Of a stretch of 7,375 nucleotides of DNA, positions 1 through 6,086 are shown piece after piece (the first letter of the stretch is position 1; each line of letters begins with the position of its first letter). The translations under genes were made by a program, and so were the position numbers. Below the pieces are notes generated by a model. The model was not told the DNA's origin, did not search any database, and worked only from the letters and a program-made list of their open reading frames with translations. The DNA comes from an uncultured Pseudobdellovibrionaceae bacterium (GTDB lineage: Bacteria; Bdellovibrionota; Bdellovibrionia; Bdellovibrionales; JAMPXM01): positions 1 through 7,375 of the forward strand of contig CAKQVW010000135.1 in NCBI GenBank assembly GCA_934277865.1, given 5' to 3'.

Positions 1-224
1 TCAGAGAGCTGAATCCTCGGATCGCCGGACAGGTGATCGAGTCTGATACAAATCTCCTAGACTGTGGGGCGCTGGACTCTGCGCTAATGGTCCAACTGGT
101 GCTGCGCCTCGAAGACAAGTTCTCCATCAAGTTTGAATTCGAAGATATGCGCCAAGAATCATTTCGGGATCTAGCATCGATTCGAAATCTGCTGACGGCG
201 AAGTACAAGGTACAGGTCGCCTAG
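1..224 (+). CDS. Acyl carrier protein / D-alanyl carrier protein-like (5' end outside window)
   Basis: The reading frame (codons from base 3) is open from the left edge, so the true start lies upstream; a GTG at 33 is internal to the domain. About 73 residues are visible. The core reads LDCGALDSALMVQLVLRLEDKF: the Ser of the LDS triplet is the expected 4'-phosphopantetheine attachment site at the start of helix II, and the hydrophobic spacing of the following helix fits carrier proteins. The LDS followed by a VQL helix, and the FSIKFEFEDMR stretch, are closer to DltC-type carriers than to fatty-acid AcpP, which normally has DSLD. It would act in the cytoplasm, holding an activated acyl or aminoacyl group. 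The gene stops 24 bases before a polytopic MBOAT-like gene on the same strand, which matches carrier-plus-transferase operons. The fold is fairly certain; the cargo is unknown. Confidence 0.8.
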   Translation, partial: RELNPRIAGQVIESDTNLLDCGALDSALMVQLVLRLEDKFSIKFEFEDMRQESFRDLASIRNLLTAKYKVQVA

Positions 225-235
225 ACGTAAGCTAG

Positions 236-243
236 AAGGTGAG
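236..243 (+). promoter_or_regulatory. Ribosome binding site supporting a TTG start
   Basis: AAGGTGAG lies 5 bases before the TTG at 249. An in-frame TGA at 240-242 excludes any earlier start, and no ATG is suitably spaced, so this site fixes the unusual TTG start of the membrane protein gene. Confidence 0.6.
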
Positions 244-248
244 CGAAG

Positions 249-1601
249 TTGTATTCACCAGCGGATATCGAGACTGCCTATCTGAAAGGTGAGAGCCGGC
301 TGTATGAGCGATTGGCTCGATTGCCAACAGCCTTGTCCACATCCATCATCTCGATTGCGGCGCTGTTCGCACTTTTATATTCGAATCACGTTTTCAACCT
401 GATTCAGTCAACTCACCTCGGATCTGCGAGAAAGATATTTTATGTCGTTCCACACCTTGCGAAAGGACTTGGCTGGCTCGCCGTAGGGTCTCTTCCGTTG
501 CTTCTCCTTTCTCCCGGTCTTCGAGTGCGAGTCTTGCCGTTTGCAACGGTGGGCTTTGCATTGGTGCTTGGATATTTCACGTTTCGAGATCGGTTGGGCG
601 GCTCTGATTTGTATTGGGCAGCAGCCTACGTCCCCGCGATATTGATCTTTACATCGATCTATCAACAAATTTCGCAACGCCGAGGGGCAAACCTCGTTCT
701 GACCTCAGTTTTCTCGGCTTGTTACTTCCTGTGGGTGTTTCTGTCCCTCAAGCACTTTATGGATCTGGGATTAAACGAGGTGCTTTCTTACCTATTTGGT
801 TTCAAAGGAATTCTCTTTTGGTTCTGGGCAATTTCTCGGGCACATGCTGGGAAGCTTGCAATCGGGCAAGTTCTAAATCCGATGAATGCGATGAGGGCCT
901 GGCCGTGGTCGACTGCCGATGGCCAGAAGCAGGACGAACTCCTTGCGGCGAATCGTGTCCACATGTTGGAAACGTGGTGGAATGGTCTACTGAATATTCT
1001 GCTTGGACTTTTTCTCCTGCATGCAGTTTTCACGATGATCTCTGGCAGTCTCATTTTGTACGGTAAACTGCTAACGAACTACACCTTTCACGTTTTGGCC
1101 GATGTCGGGACGCTGAACCTTCTGATTGGCGGAGCGAGGCTGTTCTGTTACCGGATTCCAGACGGCACCACGTTCTCCTTTTTTGCCAAAACACCAGGCG
1201 AGCTTTGGCGGCGTGGCTCAGTCCACAATTTTCTATTCAATAGAGAATTTGTTTTCTGGCCGGTACTTCGGATCGTCCGAAATTACTGGATAGCGTTGTT
1301 TGCAGCCTTCTCATTGTACTATTTCAATTCGATTGGATTCTCTCTGTTTGAGTCGCTGCTGTTGGCTGACGGAACATCTGAGGGACTTTCCATGCAAAAG
1401 GATCTTGAAGTCGGGCGATTGCTTGCGTTTGCCTGCCACTTCGGATTGCTTTGCGTACCGGCGTGGGTTTGGCGCACCGAAATTAAGGGCATATCGGAGA
1501 GTGCGCAAAGTTGGCTGAGCGTCGTGGTGATTCACGTGCTCAACCTGGCAGTGCTCTACATTGTCTACGGTCTCATCTTTCCGATGCTGCAAATTTGGTA
1601 G
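249..1601 (+). CDS. Polytopic membrane protein, divergent MBOAT (DltB-like) O-acyltransferase homologue
   Basis: This 450-residue protein starts with TTG (SD AAGGTGAG, spacing 5). Hydrophobic segments lie near residues 30-50, 75-90, 97-112, 122-138, 148-167, 180-197, 246-272, 345-370, 388-408 and 422-445, so it sits in the inner membrane. Residues 286-345 resemble the MBOAT signature: GTLNLLIGGARLF, then YRIPDGTTFSFFAKTPGELWRR, then FVFWPVLR, comparable to the Pf.A.s..eFWRRWh block of DltB/AlgI-type enzymes. The family moves acyl or aminoacyl groups across the membrane onto extracytoplasmic polymers, and the carrier-protein gene just upstream fits such a role. Oddities: the WH of the usual FWRRWH is GS here (H326 follows two residues later), and the later membrane segment that normally carries the invariant His (GLWHG type) reads FSLYYFNSIG. 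It may be a remote homologue using other residues, or inactive. The family call is moderate; the substrate is unknown. Confidence 0.55.
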   Translation: MYSPADIETAYLKGESRLYERLARLPTALSTSIISIAALFALLYSNHVFNLIQSTHLGSARKIFYVVPHLAKGLGWLAVGSLPLLLLSPGLRVRVLPFATVGFALVLGYFTFRDRLGGSDLYWAAAYVPAILIFTSIYQQISQRRGANLVLTSVFSACYFLWVFLSLKHFMDLGLNEVLSYLFGFKGILFWFWAISRAHAGKLAIGQVLNPMNAMRAWPWSTADGQKQDELLAANRVHMLETWWNGLLNILLGLFLLHAVFTMISGSLILYGKLLTNYTFHVLADVGTLNLLIGGARLFCYRIPDGTTFSFFAKTPGELWRRGSVHNFLFNREFVFWPVLRIVRNYWIALFAAFSLYYFNSIGFSLFESLLLADGTSEGLSMQKDLEVGRLLAFACHFGLLCVPAWVWRTEIKGISESAQSWLSVVVIHVLNLAVLYIVYGLIFPMLQIW

Positions 1602-2784
1602 CGCCGAATCCATTGTCTTTCCAGATTTCAAACGTCGGCATTTTTGCACAGAAGTTTTCGAAGCGTATTTGTAGGGGCTCGCCCGAGACCTGCTTTCTTG
1701 AAACCAAGTGAATATCTAAATCAGAAAATTTTTGTTTGGCGCCTTTCAGCGTTTCACAGCGTTTTCGTGCATACCCTATGACAGTGATGGGATCACAACG
1801 GATGCGAATATACTGAAATCGAACTTGGCTTTCGATAGTTGCATTTCCATATCTGGCAAACTCAGAAATCAAACATTCGGTGCGAGCGTCGAACATACTA
1901 AGGGCAAAGATGCGGCCCTGTCCGGTGAGTGCGGAATCTCCGCGAAACATGAGAGGTGCAAGCTGCGCCAGTGCAAACACGAGGACCGGCGCAAACGTCA
2001 AAGCCAGCTTCCCGGGGCGAATTTCAAATGATGAAACGCGCAAGAGAAACGGAAGGTAGAAGATCGAGAGCAGACATGCCATGACAGATGGATAGAAAAA
2101 GCCGACTTGTCCGATCGAGTAAATATGAAACGCTGCGAACTTCGCCAAAGTGATCCAGAAGACATATTTGTTTTTGGCCAGTAGGCCAAATGCCAAGATC
2201 AATTCGAGTATTACAACATACGCACACAAAACAATGAGGGGCCAGCCTTGTATCAGCGGTTCGCTCAACATCGCTGCACCACTCAGCCATTCGACATTAA
2301 ATTTCAATGTCCCGGCTGCCAGATAGAAACCGACGATAATCAGCGGCAGGACCTGCCTCTTCGCTGGGTAAAACAGGAACAAGGCATGTGTGAGGTGAAT
2401 CATGTAGTGATAGTTGCCCATCAGGCGGTAGTCCTGCAGGAACAAGATGAGCTTGAGCGCGAGAGTCGCCGCCGATAAACACCACGCTAGGCCGATACGG
2501 CCTTTAAGAAAGAAAAAGCCTGAGCTGAGAGCGACGATTCCGTAGAGGACAAGGAAAGCCGTCGTGAATCCGGAACTCCAGACTGTGTTGAGGTGGCAAT
2601 TGGGCAAAAAAGGCCAGCAGATAGGAAAGCTGGATGCGAAGATTTGGTAGAGCGAATTGTCGACATAGAAATAGATCGTGAGAATGTGGCAGATGGAAAT
2701 CGCAAATCCGAATTTTTGAAGCACTTGATCTTCAAATTCAGATAGCGAAGCGACTTTTTGAAGTCGTAGCAGAAGGTCCTTCAT
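1573..2784 (-). CDS. HTTM-like (vitamin K-dependent gamma-carboxylase-like) membrane protein
   Basis: With the ATG at 2784 the protein has 403 residues. A longer form from TTG at 2808 is possible, but the ATG forms a 4-base ATGA overlap with the upstream stop and follows a purine-rich SD. Hydrophobic segments lie near residues 25-41, 71-93, 98-116, 130-160, 180-202, 207-225, 230-250 and 259-280. The block GTLKFNVEWLSGAAM (158-172), preceded by HYMIHLTHALFLFYP, is typical of HTTM/DoxX-like membrane domains (K.n.eWL.G.a). A soluble tail of about 120 residues follows (DPITVIGYARKRC, FSDLDIHLVSRKQ), recalling the small periplasmic part of gamma-carboxylase-like proteins. The family's biochemical role in bacteria is largely unknown, so no reaction is assigned. 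It is the second gene of a coupled pair with the PQQ-propeller gene. Its last 29 bases overlap the convergent MBOAT-like gene. Confidence 0.6.
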   Translation of the reverse strand: MKDLLLRLQKVASLSEFEDQVLQKFGFAISICHILTIYFYVDNSLYQIFASSFPICWPFLPNCHLNTVWSSGFTTAFLVLYGIVALSSGFFFLKGRIGLAWCLSAATLALKLILFLQDYRLMGNYHYMIHLTHALFLFYPAKRQVLPLIIVGFYLAAGTLKFNVEWLSGAAMLSEPLIQGWPLIVLCAYVVILELILAFGLLAKNKYVFWITLAKFAAFHIYSIGQVGFFYPSVMACLLSIFYLPFLLRVSSFEIRPGKLALTFAPVLVFALAQLAPLMFRGDSALTGQGRIFALSMFDARTECLISEFARYGNATIESQVRFQYIRIRCDPITVIGYARKRCETLKGAKQKFSDLDIHLVSRKQVSGEPLQIRFENFCAKMPTFEIWKDNGFGATKFAASER

Positions 2785-3749
2785 CGCCTCCCCTTCGTGG
2801 CCAGCCAAACGGTTTGAAATTCGTTCGACGGAAGGATCACGGATTCATCAAAGAAGATGATATTTCCTGACGGATCCAATCCCGACGGAACATTTGCCGC
2901 TTTTTGAGTAGGGGGCGCTTCAAAGGGAATTTCGGCGTCCAAAACCGCTCCCGTTTCGATATCAAAAACAGCCCGCTCTCCGTTTTCAAAAAGTACCCCC
3001 GCAAGGTTTATTGCGGGCGGTTTGTCCGAAACAAAATTGGGAACGATCGAGGTGGGTCGAGATGTGTTTTTTATGTCGATTCGCCGGAGGGTTTCGCCAG
3101 TGATCGGATTTAAGACCCAGACCGTGGTGACTGAGTGGTTGAAGGCTGTAGCAAGCAGAGTGTTGGCCTTCGATGTTAGAGGCACAGTAGCTAAGAGCGT
3201 GGGAATGAACTTCGACCAGCGGAGACGGCCATTTTTTGGATCAAGTGCGTAGATGCGTTTGTTGGCAAAGCTTGCAAACAGGTGGCTCTTAAACCCGAGC
3301 GGCTGGAGGCGCAAGGATTGCCGGTTGGTTCGTAGATCTGGCTGAAAGTACCATTCAACTTGCCCAGCGAGGTTCATCTGGACCAGCGAGGTTTCGGATT
3401 GGTGCACCAGCTTTTCACCGACACGAATTAGCGAGTTGGGGGCCCACGTGTCGGTGTAGTCGATCAGTTGAAGTCGGACCTTTTTGAATTTTAGCTTTGC
3501 GACATCAAGTTGCGAAGTGGGCTCGACGTCGAGATTTTCTTTCGACGATAAATCTTTTGTATCCGCTATCGCACTGGACTGGATCGGTGGCCAATCGAAA
3601 ATTTTAGAAGACGAGTCCTGCCAGTATCGTACGGAATCGCGATCCAATTTATTCAGTGAGAGAGTCAACAACCCGACGATTAGGAGAGAGTAGGAAAGGA
3701 ACAGCGAGTTGCGCAGTCCCCTGTGTGTCCTTGGTGTTGGTTGGCTCAT
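2781..3749 (-). CDS. Membrane-anchored PQQ-like beta-propeller repeat protein
   Basis: The 322-residue product has a short basic N-terminus, one hydrophobic segment (about residues 14-32) with no clear signal peptidase site, and a long soluble domain, so it is probably a periplasmic protein with an N-terminal anchor. PQQ-type strand motifs recur: LVQMNLAGQVEWYF (122-135), RIYALDPKNGRLRWSKF (165-181), VWVLNPITGETLRRI (210-224) and AVFDIETGAVLDAEI (260-274). The second is a textbook YALD.knG..rW repeat. About four recognisable repeats suggest a small or incomplete propeller; the region at 36-85 looks like a linker. Such proteins are often scaffolds (BamB is one), and nothing here shows that PQQ itself is bound. 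Its stop overlaps the ATG of the HTTM-like gene (ATGA), so the two are probably made together. A perfect hairpin sits directly before its start. The exact role is unknown. Confidence 0.65.
   Translation of the reverse strand: MSQPTPRTHRGLRNSLFLSYSLLIVGLLTLSLNKLDRDSVRYWQDSSSKIFDWPPIQSSAIADTKDLSSKENLDVEPTSQLDVAKLKFKKVRLQLIDYTDTWAPNSLIRVGEKLVHQSETSLVQMNLAGQVEWYFQPDLRTNRQSLRLQPLGFKSHLFASFANKRIYALDPKNGRLRWSKFIPTLLATVPLTSKANTLLATAFNHSVTTVWVLNPITGETLRRIDIKNTSRPTSIVPNFVSDKPPAINLAGVLFENGERAVFDIETGAVLDAEIPFEAPPTQKAANVPSGLDPSGNIIFFDESVILPSNEFQTVWLATKGRR
2785..2795 (-). promoter_or_regulatory. Ribosome binding site for the HTTM-like gene
   Basis: On the minus strand AAGGGGAGGCG runs directly into the ATG at 2784. 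Taking AAGGGG as the core gives 5 bases of spacing. The site lies inside the last codons of the PQQ-like gene, supports the ATG over the upstream TTG at 2808, and suggests translational coupling. Confidence 0.55.
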
Positions 3750-3750
3750 G

Positions 3751-3777
3751 TTTGGATTCTCTCATCTCGAATCCAAA
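3751..3777 (-). repeat. Perfect 9-bp inverted repeat enclosing the SD region of the PQQ-like gene
   Basis: Arms TTTGGATTC (3751-3759) and GAATCCAAA (3769-3777) are separated by 9 bases. On the minus-strand mRNA the loop reads GAGATGAGA and the stem ends one base before the ATG at 3749. The purine-rich loop and adjoining arm hold the only SD-like bases, so folding could present or restrict ribosome access. A dimeric repressor operator is an alternative. Confidence 0.6.
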
Positions 3778-3793
3778 TCCAGTACCGAGTAAG

Positions 3794-3810
3794 ATGTCTT
3801 TTCAAGACAT
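3794..3810. repeat. Perfect 7-bp inverted repeat with 3-base spacer
   Basis: ATGTCTT (3794-3800) and AAGACAT (3804-3810) flank TTC. The repeat lies mid-way in the divergent intergenic region between the PQQ-like and beta-barrel genes. No T-run follows on either strand, so it is not an intrinsic terminator. It could be an operator half-site pair or chance. Confidence 0.4.
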
Positions 3811-3835
3811 TGGTCCGGTACCTCAAGAGGTGTCA

Positions 3836-3857
3836 GTTGACGACGTATTCCGTCAAC
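3836..3857. repeat. Perfect 7-bp inverted repeat overlapping a candidate -35 box
   Basis: GTTGACG (3836-3842) and CGTCAAC (3851-3857) are separated by 8 bases, giving a 22-bp dyad of operator-like size. It contains TTGACG on both strands and overlaps the proposed promoter of the beta-barrel gene, so a repressor bound here could control that gene. Function is inferred from position only. Confidence 0.4.
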
Positions 3858-3864
3858 GTACCCT
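3837..3864 (+). promoter_or_regulatory. Candidate sigma70-type promoter for the beta-barrel gene
   Basis: TTGACG (3837-3842) is a five-of-six -35 match and TACCCT (3859-3864) is a weak -10 at 16-base spacing, about 40 bases before the start at 3904. The -35 is good and the -10 is poor, so this is tentative. I could not find a convincing minus-strand promoter in the same intergenic region. Confidence 0.3.
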
Positions 3865-3889
3865 GTGGGTGGCGTCAGACACAATCATC

Positions 3890-3895
3890 GGAGGA
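3890..3895 (+). promoter_or_regulatory. Ribosome binding site fixing the beta-barrel gene start
   Basis: GGAGGA lies 8 bases before the ATG at 3904. It decides for that ATG over an in-frame GTG at 3865, which has no such site and would spoil the signal peptide. Confidence 0.75.
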
Positions 3896-3903
3896 TTTGC
3901 AAT

Positions 3904-4611
3904 ATGGGCATCTGCAGCGCTGCACGTATCTCTCTCGGAACTATCGGACTCGCAACGGTCGTACTTTTTTCGCTTGGTGCTAACGCGCAGACTGCGAAGG
4001 TTGTGAAGGTCTCTGGGAAAAAAGCAATTGTTCAGTTTCCTGACGATGCTCGCCCACGCGTTGGTCAAACCATCGATCTCAGCGGTGGCGGCGGTGGAGA
4101 CATGGGCGGTGGCGGAGGAGGCGGTTCGCGCGCGACGATCATCGGTGGCTCTGCAGCTCTCACAAATTTAACGACCGCAGTGGGTTCAAATTCGGCAAGC
4201 GTGACAAAGTTGGATGTTTCTGCGCGATACGGATGGAACATGGGAGTCATGGAGTATGGAGCGGTTGCGGGGTTTTCGTATGAATCTGAGCCCGCAACAA
4301 GCAAAAGAATCCTGTCAGCTGGCGGCTTTTTCGACTACAATCTTGTACCCAACACAGTCGGCACCATGCTGGTGTACGGACTAGGGGCGGAGGGTACTTT
4401 CGGAAGTACTTCTGATACTACTGGGAGTAACACGACGAGTGGTACGAGCCTTACATTACAGGCTGGAGGACAGATGAAGTGGTTCCCGCTTGGAAACGAT
4501 GTCGCGATTCGGGGAGACCTTGTCTACAGCTACAACTCCATCTCCAAAGCCGGGACGTCAAGCACTGTCTCGGGCTTTGTTGTCCAGGGTGGACTGTACG
4601 TCTATTTCTAA
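3904..4611 (+). CDS. Small outer-membrane beta-barrel protein with Gly-rich linker
   Basis: The 235-residue product begins with a clear signal peptide: basic residue, hydrophobic core LGTIGLATVVLFSL, then ANA with likely signal peptidase I cleavage between A28 and Q29. A short domain (30-58, AKVVKVSGKKAIVQF and RVGQTIDL) looks like a small SH3-like or hairpin element. A Gly-rich linker follows (61-75, twelve Gly with one DM interruption). Residues 76-235 show alternating hydrophobic/polar strands rich in Gly and aromatics, with Ser/Thr-rich loops (168-182, 213-222), and end in GGLYVYF. The C-terminal Phe is the usual recognition signal of BAM-assembled barrels. About 160 residues suits an 8-stranded OmpX/OmpA-like barrel. 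It stands alone, with its own SD, a candidate promoter and a strong terminator. The location is well supported; the function (structural, adhesion or pore) is unknown. Confidence 0.75.
   Translation: MGICSAARISLGTIGLATVVLFSLGANAQTAKVVKVSGKKAIVQFPDDARPRVGQTIDLSGGGGGDMGGGGGGGSRATIIGGSAALTNLTTAVGSNSASVTKLDVSARYGWNMGVMEYGAVAGFSYESEPATSKRILSAGGFFDYNLVPNTVGTMLVYGLGAEGTFGSTSDTTGSNTTSGTSLTLQAGGQMKWFPLGNDVAIRGDLVYSYNSISKAGTSSTVSGFVVQGGLYVYF
4084..4125 (+). repeat. Low-complexity GGN repeat coding for the Gly linker
   Basis: A run of GGT/GGC/GGA triplets broken once by GACATG encodes residues 61-74 of the beta-barrel protein. In-frame triplet slippage here could change linker length without breaking the gene. 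Confidence 0.7.
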
Positions 4612-4639
4612 GCTTATATTCTTCAGCTGAATTCGATTT

Positions 4640-5062
4640 TTAAGAAAGCTTCGCTAGAAGAAATGAAAGCGGGCGGGCCCAAAAGGCTTGCCCGATTTTT
4701 TTTCTCACGAGTGAGCCATCGCCCAATAGATCCATGAGAAGGCGATGCACGTCTTGCTCAAGTTCCATCCAGGCTCTGCAAACGGCAACCGCCCGATTTG
4801 GTTTTTCGCGTCCCGAATAGGCTTCGCCAAAAGACAGCCAAAGTTCACTTGTCGCATCAGAGAATTCAGGGCGTGGGGACTCTCTTTTCCGTTTCACGAC
4901 GGGAGCTGGCTCCGTCGCCGTTCGTAACACCTCGGACCTTACAAAGCCAGGCTGCGCGCTGGGAGAACTTGAGGTCTTTTTAGTTGAGAGTGAGCTCGCC
5001 CCTCTTGGTTTCGTGACCTTCTTCGTTTTTCGTGAGGTTACGTTCTCCAAACCAATCGCCAC
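4640..5062 (-). CDS. Small basic protein nested into the parA 3' end; candidate ParA partner
   Basis: I do not recognise a family. The GTG start at 5062 lies 83 bases inside parA but follows GGGAGG at 5-base spacing, so the overlap looks real. Of 140 residues, the first ~65 are rich in Ser, Thr, Lys, Arg and Pro and probably disordered and positively charged (RKTKKVTKPR, STKKTSSS, VVKRKRESPRP). Residues 68-135 look helical and more conserved in style (SELWLSFGEAYSG, AVAVCRAWMELEQDVHRLLMDLLGDG). A basic tail plus helical core directly after a ParA-like ATPase is what small partition or cargo-adaptor partners look like, since short basic N-termini often stimulate ParA ATPase. That is inference from context. 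Residues ~120-131 are coded by the convergent terminator stem, so the C-terminal end may be unconserved. Confidence 0.55.
   Translation of the reverse strand: MAIGLENVTSRKTKKVTKPRGASSLSTKKTSSSPSAQPGFVRSEVLRTATEPAPVVKRKRESPRPEFSDATSELWLSFGEAYSGREKPNRAVAVCRAWMELEQDVHRLLMDLLGDGSLVRKKIGQAFWARPLSFLLAKLS
4670..4703 (+). terminator. Rho-independent terminator of the beta-barrel gene
   Basis: CGGGCGGGCC (4670-4679) pairs with GGCTTGCCCG (4685-4694) as a 10-bp GC-rich stem with two G-U pairs. The loop is CAAAA, and the stem is followed by A and eight T (4696-4703). It lies 58 bases after the stop at 4611. On the minus strand no T-run follows, so it works in one direction only. It lies inside the 3' part of the convergent 140-codon gene. 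Confidence 0.9.
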
Positions 5063-6086
5063 TTGTGCCTCCCAACTTTGCCTGATCCAAAATCAGTCTT
5101 GCTTTCCAGTCCGACTGAGCCATCCCCATGCGTTCTGCAATCTCTGCCAAAAGTAGTCGAATCTCTGCTGCCGGCGCAGAGTTGGGCGAGTGCTCAGCGA
5201 TCGAAAGCCGAAGCGCTGTCGCCTCTTCGCCCTGAATGCTCTCGCGGATCGAGCCAGCCGCACAGCCCTCGAGATTGGCGCGGTACCAGTCGAATATTTC
5301 GCGAGAGAGTCGCCGTGAATTTACCACTCTTGTGGGTACCATCACGTGCTCAAAGCAAAGGCGCATGTCGCGTCTAAATTCAGCAATGAGCGCGCGGAAT
5401 GTTCGCAAGTTGCGGAAATTATTGATCTTGCACTCAACTGGAGAGATCAACACGTCGCTTGCGACCAGCGCGTTGTTGATCAGGCGATTCCAGTTGGGCG
5501 AGCAGTCCATCAAGATGAGATCGAATCGCTCTTTCAGTGGCGTCACCACATTTTCCAGCAACCAATATTCGCGACGGTTACGCGTCAGCAGGCTCTGGTC
5601 CAAGGAAACCAATTCCGGCGTCTCAGGGATGAAACAAAGTCCAGGCAGCTCGGTCTCAATGAGAATCTCGTCGAGAGTGGCCTGTCCGATAAAAAGATCT
5701 GACAGCCCGCGAAGTGAGTTCAGTGTGCGAAGCGCCTCTTCCAGCGATTCATTTTCATCGGGGCCTTCGTTGCCAAGGGCTTGAGTGATGTCGCCTTGCA
5801 TGTCGAGGCCAACGACACAGACCTTGAGTCCGTGCAGGGCGGTCATGCGTGCGAGATTCAGCGTGAGGCTTGTCTTTAAGACGCCACCTTTGGTGACGAA
5901 GATGGAGGCTGCGATTGGACGTTCTGGCTTTTTGAAGAAGCCAAAGCGTTCTCCGATCAACATCAGATCTTCGACGTCAGGAGACTTCTTGGCCGACTTC
6001 AGGCGAGAGAAGAAGTCCGGATCAGCCTCGAGGGAATCTTGAAGATCGGCACCAAAAATCGAAAAGGATTTTTTCAAGGTGTACAT
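4980..6086 (-). CDS. ParA-like (MinD/ParA superfamily) P-loop ATPase with altered Walker A
   Basis: The 368-residue product has a ~58-residue N-terminal extension, then the deviant Walker A block FVTKGGVLKTS (63-73) with signature Lys K66 and catalytic Lys K71. The Walker A' region is VVGLDMQGDITQALG (91-105; D95 matches the catalytic Asp of Soj), and Walker B is FDLILMDCSP (188-197, D194). These define cytoplasmic ATP-dimerising ParA proteins that position DNA or protein cargo. Odd points: the Gly before K71 is Leu (KGGVLKT, not KGGVGKT), and the first Asp of the usual DLD is Gly (G93). No N-terminal helix-turn-helix is obvious. The C-terminal ~35 residues look like an added tail, partly coded in the overlap with the next gene. 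The ATG at 6086 has no SD and lies in a perfect palindrome; an in-frame TGA at 6101-6099 rules out a longer start. No ParB is visible. Confidence 0.85.
   Translation of the reverse strand: MYTLKKSFSIFGADLQDSLEADPDFFSRLKSAKKSPDVEDLMLIGERFGFFKKPERPIAASIFVTKGGVLKTSLTLNLARMTALHGLKVCVVGLDMQGDITQALGNEGPDENESLEEALRTLNSLRGLSDLFIGQATLDEILIETELPGLCFIPETPELVSLDQSLLTRNRREYWLLENVVTPLKERFDLILMDCSPNWNRLINNALVASDVLISPVECKINNFRNLRTFRALIAEFRRDMRLCFEHVMVPTRVVNSRRLSREIFDWYRANLEGCAAGSIRESIQGEEATALRLSIAEHSPNSAPAAEIRLLLAEIAERMGMAQSDWKARLILDQAKLGGTSGDWFGERNLTKNEEGHETKRGELTLN
5068..5073 (-). promoter_or_regulatory. Ribosome binding site for the nested small gene
   Basis: On the minus strand GGGAGG lies inside parA, 5 bases before the GTG at 5062. 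It is the main evidence that the 83-base overlap is genuine and not an over-extended start. Confidence 0.6.

Noticed and set aside
614..1066. 150-codon frame inside the MBOAT-like gene
   Set aside because: Out-of-frame shadow of a clear membrane protein, with no hydrophobic pattern or start signal of its own.
2785..2808. TTG start at 2808 for the HTTM-like gene
   Set aside because: The ATG at 2784 makes the ATGA overlap and has the better SD; the extra eight residues add nothing family-like.
3865..3903. GTG start at 3865 giving a 248-residue beta-barrel protein
   Set aside because: The ATG at 3904 has GGAGGA at 8 bases and starts a proper signal peptide; the extension is basic and polar with no ribosome site.
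4622..4631. 10-base palindrome TTCAGCTGAA after the beta-barrel gene
   Set aside because: Short, no T-run, and close to chance expectation; the real terminator is at 4670-4703.
4670..4703. Terminator acting in both directions
   Set aside because: The T-run is on the plus strand only; the minus strand downstream of the stem lacks a T-run.
5236..5784. Long plus-strand frames opposite parA and the PLP gene (also 5346-5702, 6451-6936, 6584-6979)
   Set aside because: They lie wholly antisense to well-supported genes, show no domain or SD, and have Ser/Arg-rich shadow-type composition.
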